From Kiritimatiellales bacterium (GTDB taxonomy: Bacteria > Verrucomicrobiota > Kiritimatiellia > Kiritimatiellales > Tichowtungiaceae), in NCBI GenBank assembly GCA_041656295.1, contig JBBADV010000005.1:124001-188000 (forward strand): DNA of 64,000 nucleotides, written 5' to 3'. Positions 8,698 through 15,951 of the stretch are shown in pieces. The first letter of the stretch is position 1. Each line of letters begins with the position of its first letter. The notes below the pieces were generated by a model that ran no database searches, was not told the DNA's origin, and saw only the letters and a list, made by a program, of their open reading frames with translations. The position numbers and the translations under genes are program-made.

Positions 8698-8778
8698 CGG
8701 GTAGGGTGCGCAGTCCCTTGCGCGCCGGAATTTGAATGTTCTGTAATAGCGGTGCGCAAGGGACTGCGCGCCCTACCG
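8698..8778. repeat. Long imperfect hairpin (REP-like)
   Basis: The left arm, beginning GTAGGGTGCGCAGTCCCTTG, and the right arm, ending in the reverse complement of the same sequence, pair over about 27 bp with two mismatches that remain G-U compatible. The loop is ~24 nt. It sits 24 bp after the cinA-like stop codon and 39 bp before an IS1595-type element. The GC-rich arms resemble repetitive extragenic palindromes. As an RNA it could terminate or stabilise the cinA message. Confidence 0.65.
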
Positions 8779-8816
8779 AAACGATAACAAACCACCTTTA
8801 TTCATAGTTTAATTTT

Positions 8817-9554
8817 GGTTCAAGACAAGTTAACTGGGTTGACATAGCCTTAAGATGTTGTCTTGAAATGAGTAATAAATATATTTTTCATTCACGGATT
8901 TCGGAGCACGATTTCCGGCGTATTATCCGCTACTTTTCGGTGAATATTGAAGCATCAAAGATTGCTATTCTTACCGGGCTGAGTCGTAACACAATCAACC
9001 GGATTAGTTCTGCGGTACGCCGGCGGATCGCTGAATGCTGTGAACTGGACAGTCCGTTTAAATGCGGTGAAGTTGAATTGGATGAAAGCTGTTTCGGTGC
9101 CCGGCGTGTCCGAGGAATTCGCGGTCGTGGCGTAAAAGGAAAAACCATCGTGTTTGGACTGATAAAACGAAGAGACCGAGTCTACACTCAGGTTGTTAAG
9201 AACTGCTCTGTAAAGAAGTTACTCCCGATTATACAACGGAAAGTGGATACGGAATTGATCGTATATACCGATGGATTTAAAAGTTACGACGGACTGGTGA
9301 ATTTCGGGTATCGGAAGCATTACAGGATTCATCATAGAAACAATGAATTTACTGTGGGACGAAATCATATTAACGGTATTGAAAACTTCTGGAGTATCGC
9401 TAAGGTTCGGCTTTCAAAATTCAGAGGAATTCACAAATCAACGTTTTATCTCCATCTGAAAGAGTGTGAATTCCGATTTAATCATCGTCACGAAAACCTC
9501 TATCAGATACTGTTAAAAATGTTCAGAAAACGACCCATTAACTTGTCTTGAACC
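8817..9554 (+). mobile_element. IS1595-type insertion sequence, intact copy
   Basis: The element is bounded by terminal inverted repeats: GGTTCAAGACAAGTTAA at the left end and its complement ending CTTGTCTTGAACC at the right. It carries one transposase gene filling most of its 738 bp. A second, reverse-oriented copy with the same ends lies at 22661-23398, which fixes the boundaries. The left end has an additional internal copy of the core (TTGTCTTGAA, about 8858-8867), so TTCAAGACAA and its complement could fold into a hairpin just before the start codon. No convincing target-site duplication is visible; both flanks are T/A-rich. Confidence 0.92.
8868..9551 (+). CDS. IS1595/ISXO2-like transposase
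   Basis: A 227-residue DDE transposase of the IS1595 family, the short form lacking an N-terminal zinc ribbon. An N-terminal helix-turn-helix (LTGLSRNTINRISSAVRRRI) is followed by the ISXO2-like catalytic domain with VELDESCFGARR, VYTDGFKSYDGL and HHRNNEFTVGRNHINGIENFWSIAK, including the N-G-I-E-N-F-W signature. The reading frame is uninterrupted, so this copy may be active and could act in trans on the frameshifted copy at 22661-23398. The start ATG lies just after the internal inverted-repeat core. Confidence 0.93.
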   Translation: MSNKYIFHSRISEHDFRRIIRYFSVNIEASKIAILTGLSRNTINRISSAVRRRIAECCELDSPFKCGEVELDESCFGARRVRGIRGRGVKGKTIVFGLIKRRDRVYTQVVKNCSVKKLLPIIQRKVDTELIVYTDGFKSYDGLVNFGYRKHYRIHHRNNEFTVGRNHINGIENFWSIAKVRLSKFRGIHKSTFYLHLKECEFRFNHRHENLYQILLKMFRKRPINLS

Positions 9555-9574
9555 TAAATTTTTTATCGAAATCT

Positions 9575-10170
9575 GTCGCAGAACACCCCGAGGCTTGCCA
9601 CGGGGATGAATGCGTCCGACAGAGGGGGATGTAAGGGGGAGAGCGCAACATCCCCCTTTCCCGACAAGCTCCTTGCGGGATTTTGGTCAGACGATAAACT
9701 GTTGTAATGACATTAAAATGAACGAGTCTATAATACAACCTATCATCCGGTGCGGTGTCCGAAATATCGTAAAGATATTTTTCGGGAAGAGTGGCTGAGG
9801 GAACGTGCGGAACAGTTATTTCACGCGGCGGCAGAAGACGATGAAATTGAAATCATCGAGATAGAAGTGTCGCAGGATCATGCCCATTTGATGGTTAGTG
9901 TTGCTTCCAAACGTGGAATAGGAGAGGTTGTTCGAATATTCAAAAGTGTTGTCGCGAGAGAACTGTTCCGTGAGTTCCCGAGTTTAAAAAAACGACTTTG
10001 GAGCGGGGAGCTTTGGGAAGATGGATATTTTGCACGGACGGTTGGAGACCGGATGACGAGTGAGGTGATTCAGAAATACATTCAGCACCACCGTGAGGAA
10101 AAACAAGGAGCTACGTAGCTTGGTCTAAAGCTGCGTTAAAGATGCCCCGGGGCTTGCCACGGGGAGGTTC
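9575..10170 (+). mobile_element. IS200/IS605-type element
   Basis: Two near-identical 20-nt hairpin sequences, CCCCGAGGC-TTGCCACGGGG (9586-9605) and CCCCGGGGC-TTGCCACGGGG (10145-10164), bracket a Y1 transposase reading frame. Subterminal hairpins in the same orientation at both ends, without terminal inverted repeats, are the hallmark of IS200/IS605 elements. A further hairpin (GGGGGATGT/ACATCCCCC, about 9625-9657) lies in the leader, where IS200 messages often have a structured 5' region. The exact cleavage positions cannot be read. It lies immediately right of the IS1595 copy. Between it and tRNA-Ala (10171-10425) no gene is seen. Confidence 0.75.
9719..10118 (+). pseudogene. IS200-like Y1 transposase, probably frameshifted at the start
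   Basis: From GTG 9750 the frame gives 122 residues with the TnpA sequence CPKYRKDIF. The HUH motif appears in SQDHAHLMVSV, followed by REFPSLKKRLWSGELWEDGYF, and the catalytic tyrosine is in EVIQKYIQHH. In-frame codons upstream continue the homology (YNTTYHPVRCPKYR), but there is no start before a stop at 9714. The ATG at 9719 (MNES) is in another frame, which suggests a one-base frameshift near 9728-9735. Translation from GTG 9750 would give a protein short by about 15 residues. Function is therefore doubtful. Confidence 0.7.
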
Positions 10171-10425
10171 ACTTTTGGCTGCTAGTTCATCACGAGTATA
10201 GAGTGATCCTACAATCTCACCTTGCCCCCATAAAACTGTCGAATTTTCAAGGGGATCTTTCGGCGAAAGTAGTAAATACCGTTTTTGACACTACAACATT
10301 TCATATCAACTACAATTAACACCTTTACTGCCTCCAAAGTGTAGTAAAAGTGTAGCAGTCTGAAAAGTATAACTTATTGAAAATTACATAGTTATCTATG
10401 AATCAAGAAGTTATCTCTAATGATC

Positions 10426-10498
<73 letters not shown>

Positions 10499-10602
10499 AT
10501 CAGGAAAGTACGGGGTTATATATGCAGCGTGCGTGTAAGTCAACGCTTCTTATTATATGAATCTTGCCTTCCGGCACGCCGGCGAATCATACTGCCGGCA
10601 TC

Positions 10603-11133
10603 ATGAGCAGACCGAGAAATCAGATTTCGTTTTCATGGCCGGCACCGGCACTGAATATTGTCCTGGTAGAGCCGGAAATTCCGCAGAATACCGGTAACAT
10701 TGCACGCCTGTGTGCCGCGACCGGCACAATACTGCATCTGATTGAACCGCTCGGTTTCAGCCTAACCGACAAAGCGGTGCAGCGCGCCGGACTGGATTAC
10801 TGGGACGCGGTGGAGGTGCACCGGCACTCAAATCTGGAACGTTTTTCTGCCGCCCTGCCCGGTGCGTGCCGGTTTTATTTCAGTACGTCCGGCACAAAAA
10901 ATTATACGGAAGCGGAATTCCGGCCCGGTGATTACCTGATATTCGGCAGCGAAGGCCGCGGCCTGCCGCTCGATCTGCTGGCGGATCATCAGGAGTCGGT
11001 TTTTAATATCCCGATTCAACTGGATTGCGTCCGTTCGCTGAATCTTTCTAATGCGGCGGCAATCGTGCTGTATGAAGCGCTGCGGCAGTGCGCTCTGCAC
11101 CGGAAAGAAATTCCGCCGGAGAAAAAAATTTGA
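10603..11133 (+). CDS. trmL: tRNA (cytidine/uridine-34 2'-O)-methyltransferase TrmL
   Basis: SPOUT-class methyltransferase of 176 residues. It begins, after a short basic tail, with LNIVLVEPEIPQNTGNIARLCAAT and ends with the SPOUT knot motifs LIFGSEGRGLP and IPIQLDCVRSLNLSNAAAIVLYEALRQ. Both are diagnostic of TrmL/YibK, which methylates the wobble nucleotide of tRNA-Leu species. ATG 10603 is preferred over an in-frame TTG at 10564, because the extra residues have no homology and the ATG matches family length. The gene lies just upstream of the MoxR operon, separated by 66 bp. Confidence 0.93.
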   Translation: MSRPRNQISFSWPAPALNIVLVEPEIPQNTGNIARLCAATGTILHLIEPLGFSLTDKAVQRAGLDYWDAVEVHRHSNLERFSAALPGACRFYFSTSGTKNYTEAEFRPGDYLIFGSEGRGLPLDLLADHQESVFNIPIQLDCVRSLNLSNAAAIVLYEALRQCALHRKEIPPEKKI

Positions 11134-11199
11134 ACATTTTCTGATTTTAAATAGTCTGTCTGTTTATTCCTATTTTTAAATTTGAAGGAGAATCGCATT

Positions 11200-12186
11200 A
11201 TGGCAGGCATTGAGGTGATTAACCAGAAAGTACGTGAAGAAAGCACATTTATTCCGGCACTCAAAGCGGAAATCGGCAAAGTTGTTGTCGGACAGAACGA
11301 TCTGATTGATCGCCTGATCATCGGCATGCTTTCCAACGGCCATGTTCTGCTCGAGGGCGTACCGGGGCTGGCAAAAACATTAACAGTAAAAACACTTGCC
11401 GCCACGCTGAAAACAACCTTTCACCGGATCCAATTCACGCCGGATCTGCTGCCCGCCGACTTAATCGGCACACTGATTTACAATCCGAAAGACGCGGAAT
11501 TTTTCACCAAAAAAGGCCCGGTGTTTGCGAATATTATTCTTGCCGACGAAATCAACCGCGCACCGGCGAAAGTCCAGAGTGCTCTGCTCGAAGCGATGCA
11601 GGAACATCAGATCACCATCGGTGATGAAACATTCCGCCTGCCTGAACCGTTTCTCGTTATGGCCACCGAAAACCCGATCGAACAGGAAGGAACCTATCCG
11701 CTGCCTGAAGCACAGGTCGACCGTTTTATGCTCAAGTTGAAAGTCGGTTATCCGTCGCGTGACGAAGAGCGCCGGATCCTCGACCGCATGGCGCGCACCG
11801 CAACTGACATTACCGTAAATCCGGTGATTGATCCTGACTCGATTCTGCGTGCGCGCCGCACCGTCGACGAAATTTACATGGATGACAAAATCAAAGAGTA
11901 CATCCTCAGCATCGTCTTTGCCACGCGCGAGCCGGAAGCCTGCGGACTCGACATCAAAGAATATCTGCGTTACGGCGCCAGTCCGCGCGCCACCATCGCG
12001 CTCACCATCGGCGCCAAAGCCTTCGCCTTTCTGCAGGGCCGCGGCTACGTCACGCCGCAGGATGTCAAATCCATCGCGCCGGATATTCTGCGCCATCGTA
12101 TCATCGTTTCTTATGAAGCCGAGGCCGAAGAACTGACCTCCGAAAACCTCATTGATACAATTCTGAGCGAAATTCCGGTGCCGTAA
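11200..12186 (+). CDS. MoxR-family AAA+ ATPase
   Basis: A 328-residue AAA+ ATPase. ATG 11200 is preceded by GAAGGAG. Walker A is GVPGLAKT (53-60), Walker B is IILADEINRAPAKVQSALLEAMQE, and the sensor motif is MATENPIEQEGTYPLPEAQVDRF. MoxR proteins act as chaperones for assembling complexes that contain VWA-domain proteins. Here the operon downstream encodes a DUF58 protein, two VWA proteins and a BatD homologue, the classical Bat (Bacteroides aerotolerance) arrangement. A four-helix-bundle cassette separates this gene from the DUF58 gene. Confidence 0.94.
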   Translation: MAGIEVINQKVREESTFIPALKAEIGKVVVGQNDLIDRLIIGMLSNGHVLLEGVPGLAKTLTVKTLAATLKTTFHRIQFTPDLLPADLIGTLIYNPKDAEFFTKKGPVFANIILADEINRAPAKVQSALLEAMQEHQITIGDETFRLPEPFLVMATENPIEQEGTYPLPEAQVDRFMLKLKVGYPSRDEERRILDRMARTATDITVNPVIDPDSILRARRTVDEIYMDDKIKEYILSIVFATREPEACGLDIKEYLRYGASPRATIALTIGAKAFAFLQGRGYVTPQDVKSIAPDILRHRIIVSYEAEAEELTSENLIDTILSEIPVP

Positions 12187-12197
12187 CATTGCCGAAC

Positions 12198-12628
12198 TCC
12201 GATTTCCGATTGCCGATTGGAAGTGTTGTGACCATGAATCAGAATGACCTTAAAAAACGAACGAAACAGTTTGCTTTGCGAATCTTGAAGCTGACTGCGG
12301 CGCTTCCGCGTTCACCGGAAGCGATTGTACTTCGCAATCAACTGGTACGTTCGGGAACATCCGTTGGTGCAAATTACAGAGCGGTATGTCGTTCCCGTTC
12401 AACCGCTGAATTCATTTCAAAACTCGGTGTCGTAATTGAGGAAGCGGATGAGTCCTGTTTCTGGATGGAACTAATGATTGAAAGCGGAATGCTGTCGAAA
12501 GAAAAAACTAGTGATTTGCTGAGCGAAGCCAATGAAATTACGGCGATCATGACCGCCGCGCGAAAAACCGCACAGGACAGAGTCTGATGGAAAGAATCGG
12601 AAATCGGAAATCGGAAATCGGAAATTCG
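12198..12628 (+). mobile_element. Small-ORF cassette flanked by heptad inverted repeats (four-helix type)
   Basis: The left flank (12198-12220) reads CCGATTTCCGATTGCCGATT. The right flank (about 12597-12628) is its inverse, a run of AATCGGA heptads. The two pair as an imperfect inverted repeat enclosing the four-helix-bundle gene. The insertion lies exactly between moxR and the DUF58 gene, and the right repeat now encodes residues ~4-13 of the DUF58 protein. The same heptad word recurs at 14951-14978. No transposase or direct target duplication is visible, so mobility is inferred from the architecture and from the GxxExxY cassette at 13522-14010. Confidence 0.55.
12234..12587 (+). CDS. Four-helix-bundle protein (23S rRNA IVP family)
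   Basis: A 117-residue protein of the family named after intervening-sequence proteins of 23S rRNA. Conserved features are FALRILKLTAALPRSPEAIVLRNQLVRSGTSVGANYRA in the first two helices, and SRSTAEFISKLGVVIEEADESCFWMELM in the third. Structures of the family are pentameric four-helix bundles with a basic surface; the role is unknown. The related Avd protein assists diversity-generating retroelements, but no reverse transcriptase is near. ATG 12234 is the likely start. Its TGA overlaps the ATG of the DUF58 gene (TGATG at 12585-12589), so the two are translationally coupled. Confidence 0.9.
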   Translation: MNQNDLKKRTKQFALRILKLTAALPRSPEAIVLRNQLVRSGTSVGANYRAVCRSRSTAEFISKLGVVIEEADESCFWMELMIESGMLSKEKTSDLLSEANEITAIMTAARKTAQDRV

Positions 12629-13510
12629 CCGGCTTCACATCGCGAATTGCTGAAAAAGATACGGCGCATTGAGATCCGAACCCGCCGCGCGGTGAACGAT
12701 GTGTTCGCCGGACGCTATCACAGCGTATTCAAAGGTCGCGGCATGGAGTTTGATGAAGTTCGCGAATATTGCCCCGGCGATGACATCCGATCAATCGACT
12801 GGAACGTCACCGCCCGCACCGGCGTGCCGCATGTTAAAAAATTTGTCGAAGAGCGTGAAATGACAGTCATGCTGATGGTTGATATCAGCGCATCGAACGA
12901 TTTCGGGAGTACTGCACAACTGAAACGTGATCTTGCCGCTGAAACTGCTGCCATGCTTGCGTTTTCGGCGACGCGCAACAACGACCGCATTGGATTGATT
13001 TTATTTTCCGACCGCGTCGAAAAATTTATTCCGGCGCGCAAAGGCACGCCGCACGTTTTGCGAATCATTCGCGAAGTGCTTGATTACGAACCGCAGAATG
13101 CCGGCACCGATGCGCGGCCGGCGCTCGACTTTTTAAACCTGACCAATACGCGCAAAACCGTAGCATTTTTGATCAGCGATTTTATCTTCCCGCAATCCTG
13201 TGAACGCGAACTGAAAATCACTGCGCGGCATCACGACCTGATTGCCGTCTCGATCGCCGACCGGCACGAACGCGCGTGGCCGCGCACCGGAATTGTTGTA
13301 TGGAAAAATCCGGAGACCGGAGAACATATTACGGTGGATACGTCCGGCGCCGCCGTCCGGCGCGCACTGCTGCTCGCGCAGGAAGAGCGGAGTGAAACAC
13401 TGTATCGCGAACTGCGGCGCGCCGGCATGGATGTGGTTGAACTTTTTACCGGTGAACCGTACGACCGGGCCTTCATGAAATTTTTCAGGCAAAGGAGTGC
13501 GCGCAGATGA
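12587..13510 (+). CDS. DUF58 (VWA-like) protein of the Bat operon
   Basis: A 307-residue cytoplasmic protein with the DUF58 hallmark RAVNDVFAGRYHSVFKGRGMEF and EYCPGDDIRSIDWNVTART. A VWA-like fold follows (MLMVDISASNDFGS, DRIGLILFSDRVEKFIP, FLISDFIF). DUF58 proteins partner with MoxR ATPases. Residues ~4-13 (IGNRKSEIGN) are encoded by the AATCGGA repeat of the upstream cassette, and homologues begin around RELLKKIRRIE. The original start may therefore have been replaced by the cassette-supplied ATG; an in-frame TTG at codon 21 is an alternative start. Confidence 0.9.
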   Translation: MERIGNRKSEIGNSPASHRELLKKIRRIEIRTRRAVNDVFAGRYHSVFKGRGMEFDEVREYCPGDDIRSIDWNVTARTGVPHVKKFVEEREMTVMLMVDISASNDFGSTAQLKRDLAAETAAMLAFSATRNNDRIGLILFSDRVEKFIPARKGTPHVLRIIREVLDYEPQNAGTDARPALDFLNLTNTRKTVAFLISDFIFPQSCERELKITARHHDLIAVSIADRHERAWPRTGIVVWKNPETGEHITVDTSGAAVRRALLLAQEERSETLYRELRRAGMDVVELFTGEPYDRAFMKFFRQRSARR

Positions 13511-13521
13511 ATTGTTTTATT

Positions 13522-14010
13522 CACCGCGAAAGAACACAAAAAACGCAAAGGAGTGTGATCAATGAACACGACTGACATTATGGCGTTATGTGATCAGATC
13601 AGAGAAACCGCTTATGCAATTCATCAATATCACGGAAACGGATATTTAGAAAAAGTGTATGAAAATTCACTGGCTCATCGGCTTAGAAAACTTGGTCTTG
13701 ATGTTAAACAGCAGCACCGGCTGATAATTTATGATGAAGACGGTTCAGAAATCGGAGAATATTTTGCTGATTTGTTTGTCGAGAGTGTATTAATTGTTGA
13801 GTTAAAAGCCTGCCGGATAACAACCGATGAACACAAGGCACAGCTGTTAAATTATCTCAAAGGCGCCCGGATTGCGCATGGCCTTTTGATTAACTTTGGC
13901 TCCTTTAAATTTTCCATTCAAAAATTTGTAAAAAGTGATCCGTGCCCATCGTCCATTTTTAAAAATTTTCTCATTCCCTTTTTTGCGTTCCTTGCGCTCC
14001 TTCGCGGTTA
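13522..14010 (+). mobile_element. Small-ORF cassette flanked by inverted repeats (GxxExxY type)
   Basis: The left flank (about 13523-13549) begins ACCGCGAAAGAACACAAAAA and the right flank (13982-14008) is its inverse. Over 27 bp, 22 positions match and all five mismatches are A/G transitions. The left repeat ends in AAGGAG, which serves as ribosome-binding site for the enclosed gene. The right repeat encodes its last residues (AFLALLRG) and its stop codon. The cassette interrupts the Bat operon between the DUF58 gene and the lipoprotein gene. As for the other cassette, no transposase is present and mobility is inferred. Confidence 0.55.
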
Positions 14011-14011
14011 A
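13562..14011 (+). CDS. GxxExxY protein
   Basis: A 149-residue protein of the GxxExxY family (TIGR04256-type). The name-giving motif lies in GNGYLEKVYENSLAHRLRKLG, followed by FADLFVESVLIVELKA and AQLLNYLKGARIAHGLLINFGS. The ordered acidic and lysine residues of the core (D-x(n)-E-x-K) resemble PD-(D/E)XK nuclease folds, which suggests a nucleic-acid role, but this is not established. The normal family end is near IQKFV. The extra C-terminus with FLIPFFAFLALLRG is partly translated from the flanking repeat. The gene has no evident connection to the Bat genes around it. Confidence 0.9.
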   Translation: MNTTDIMALCDQIRETAYAIHQYHGNGYLEKVYENSLAHRLRKLGLDVKQQHRLIIYDEDGSEIGEYFADLFVESVLIVELKACRITTDEHKAQLLNYLKGARIAHGLLINFGSFKFSIQKFVKSDPCPSSIFKNFLIPFFAFLALLRG

Positions 14012-14014
14012 TGA

Positions 14015-14983
14015 ATGAAACAGTTATTCCCATATTTTATTTTGCTCCTACTCACCGGATGCCGTGAGCAGGCACCGGAATTGCTGCTGGAGGGTTTTAC
14101 GGCGGATGCAACCATTTCGGCCAACGCCATTCACGCCGGCGACAATGTGGTGCTGACGTTTTCCGCGGTTCATCCGGAGGGCAGCGTTGTCCGTTTCCCG
14201 GCGCCGGGGAAAAACCGGGAAATTGTTGTACGCAACCGCGCAACGTCAACGGGAAGCATCACCGCCGGGGTTTTAAAAACGGAAGAGCAGATTCAGTTTA
14301 CATCATTCCGTTTCGGCAGCTTCCCGGTATTTTCCGGCGCGGCGGTTTGTGTTTTCCCGGACGGCACTGAAACGCGGCTGGAGCTTCCGACGCCGGTGCT
14401 GCATGTTGAAAAACTAATAGACCCCGGTGATACAAAACTCTCCGATATTCGCGGCATTGTTAAACCGCCCCTGCGGCTTTCATGGAAACTGCTGGTGCTG
14501 CTGTTCGTTGGTATCACCGCCGTCGCCGCCGGAATCATTACACTGTTTCTGCTGCGCAAACCGCAACCCGCTTCCCGCGCTCCCGCCCCGCCGCCGCATA
14601 CGATTGCGCGTCAGGCGCTGATTTTATTGAAGGCAAAAGAGTGGATTCCGGATCCGTTTTTCACTGAACTTTCATTCATCCTGAGAACATATTTGGAAAA
14701 CCGTTTCAGCATTCACGCACCGGAATCAACCACCGAAGAGCTCACGCGTATGATGTCGTATGATCACCGCTTAAACCTGCGTGAACAGCAAATACTGCGC
14801 GATTTTATGGTCCGGGCCGACCTTGTTAAATTCGCCGCCGCCGGCGCTGAACAAAACGTAATGCAAACCGCGTTCAGTACCGTTGAAAGTTTTGTTGAAC
14901 AAACAAAAGAAGAAGATTTTTTAACCGCGGATAACGCGGATGAAAAAATAAATCGGAAATCGGAAATCGGAAATCAAAAATGA
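14015..14983 (+). CDS. Lipoprotein with DUF4381-like transmembrane module (Bat operon)
   Basis: A 322-residue protein with a lipoprotein signal (FILLLLTGC, lipobox Cys near 16). A beta-rich periplasmic domain follows, then one transmembrane segment near 150-175 (WKLLVLLFVGITAVAAGIITLFLL). The cytoplasmic region resembles the C-terminus of BatD/DUF4381 proteins (LSFILRTYLENRFSIHAPESTTEELTRMM, LREQQILRDFMVRADLVKFA). Such proteins accompany the VWA genes of MoxR operons. The last residues (NADEKINRKSEIGNQK) are encoded by two dispersed repeat words, so the native end was probably altered. The stop overlaps the next gene start by 4 bp. Confidence 0.8.
   Translation: MKQLFPYFILLLLTGCREQAPELLLEGFTADATISANAIHAGDNVVLTFSAVHPEGSVVRFPAPGKNREIVVRNRATSTGSITAGVLKTEEQIQFTSFRFGSFPVFSGAAVCVFPDGTETRLELPTPVLHVEKLIDPGDTKLSDIRGIVKPPLRLSWKLLVLLFVGITAVAAGIITLFLLRKPQPASRAPAPPPHTIARQALILLKAKEWIPDPFFTELSFILRTYLENRFSIHAPESTTEELTRMMSYDHRLNLREQQILRDFMVRADLVKFAAAGAEQNVMQTAFSTVESFVEQTKEEDFLTADNADEKINRKSEIGNQK
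14921..14978 (+). repeat. Two adjoining dispersed repeat words inside a gene end
   Basis: TTAACCGCGGATAACGCGGAT is followed directly by three AATCGGA heptads. The first word is the inverse of the family seen at 4172 and 23752; the second equals the flank of the four-helix cassette at 12597. Together they form the 3' end of the lipoprotein reading frame immediately before the VWA gene, with no ORF between. This could be an empty or excised cassette scar. Confidence 0.6.
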
Positions 14984-15951
14984 GATTCGCTTATCCATAT
15001 TTATTGTTTTTACTTTTGCTGGTTCCACAACTGGTGTGGTTACGGATTCGCCGGCGCGGAGCGGCGGTAAATTTTCCGAACGGCGATTTATTAAAAACGC
15101 TGCCGGTGACGGCGGCGGTTCGCATTCTGCCGCTGTGGACAGTTTTGTACGCGGCCGGTTTAATCTGTTTAGTTGTCGCGATTGCGCGTCCGCAGCGCGG
15201 CCTGCTTGAAAGCCGCGTGACTACCGAGGGCGTTGATATTGTTCTGCTGCTCGACCTTTCAACATCGATGGAAACACCCGATTTTTCGCGCGCCGGACAG
15301 CGGCAGACGCGCATTGATTCGGCGAAACAGGTGATCACCGATTTTATTGCGAAACGCAAAGATGACCGTATCGGCATGGTGACATTTGCCGCGCTGCCCT
15401 ATTCCGTTGCGCCGCTTACGCTCGACCACAGCTGGCTGATGACGCGGCTGGCCGGCGTGCGCACCGGCATGCTGGAAGACGGCACGGCAATCGGCGACGG
15501 AATTGCGTCGGCGGTAAACCGTCTGCGCGACAGCGATGCAAAAAGCCGGATTGTTATTCTGCTGACGGACGGAATGAATAATCGCGGCGAGCTGTCGCCG
15601 GAGAATGCGGCATACGCCGCCGCCGCGCTCGGCATCAAAATTTATACGATTGGTGTGGGCGGCGGAATGCCGGTGCGGCAGGGCTTTTTTTCCTCCGCTG
15701 TTCAGGAGATCGACGAGGAGGTTTTAACACGCGTTGCCGAAATCAGCGGCGGGGAATTCTTCCGTGTGAAAGATTTGAAGACGCTCACCGGCGTTTATGA
15801 CCGCATCGACAAACTTGAAAAAACAGAGATGGAAATGCAGCAGTTTACGCGTTTCGAGGAGATTGCCGGCGGCTGGCTGCTGGCGGCGCTGACGTTGTTA
15901 ACGGTTGAAAAAGCAGTTTCACTTTCACGCTTCGGGAGGCTGCCAGAATGA
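14980..15951 (+). CDS. VWA protein, BatA type
   Basis: A 323-residue membrane protein with two N-terminal helices (about 4-22 and 48-68), a periplasmic von Willebrand A domain and a C-terminal helix near 295-312. The metal-ion-dependent adhesion site is intact: LLLDLSTSME (Asp92, Ser94, Ser96), then DGTAIGDGIASAV and VILLTDGMNNRGE. BatA-type proteins are thought to form an inner-membrane complex under MoxR control that supports oxidative-stress resistance or envelope integrity. It overlaps both neighbours by 4 bp (ATGA), which indicates tight co-translation. Confidence 0.92.
   Translation: MRFAYPYLLFLLLLVPQLVWLRIRRRGAAVNFPNGDLLKTLPVTAAVRILPLWTVLYAAGLICLVVAIARPQRGLLESRVTTEGVDIVLLLDLSTSMETPDFSRAGQRQTRIDSAKQVITDFIAKRKDDRIGMVTFAALPYSVAPLTLDHSWLMTRLAGVRTGMLEDGTAIGDGIASAVNRLRDSDAKSRIVILLTDGMNNRGELSPENAAYAAAALGIKIYTIGVGGGMPVRQGFFSSAVQEIDEEVLTRVAEISGGEFFRVKDLKTLTGVYDRIDKLEKTEMEMQQFTRFEEIAGGWLLAALTLLTVEKAVSLSRFGRLPE

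Noticed and set aside
9555..9564. Target-site duplication around the first IS1595 copy (TTAATTTT and TAAATTTT)
   Set aside because: The flanks are imperfect and T/A-rich; chance similarity cannot be excluded and the second copy shows no duplication.
10224..10232. TGCCCCCAT repeat of the tRNA-Ala 5' end as a possible att site
   Set aside because: Only nine bases match, they repeat the tRNA 5' rather than 3' end, and no integrase gene is near.
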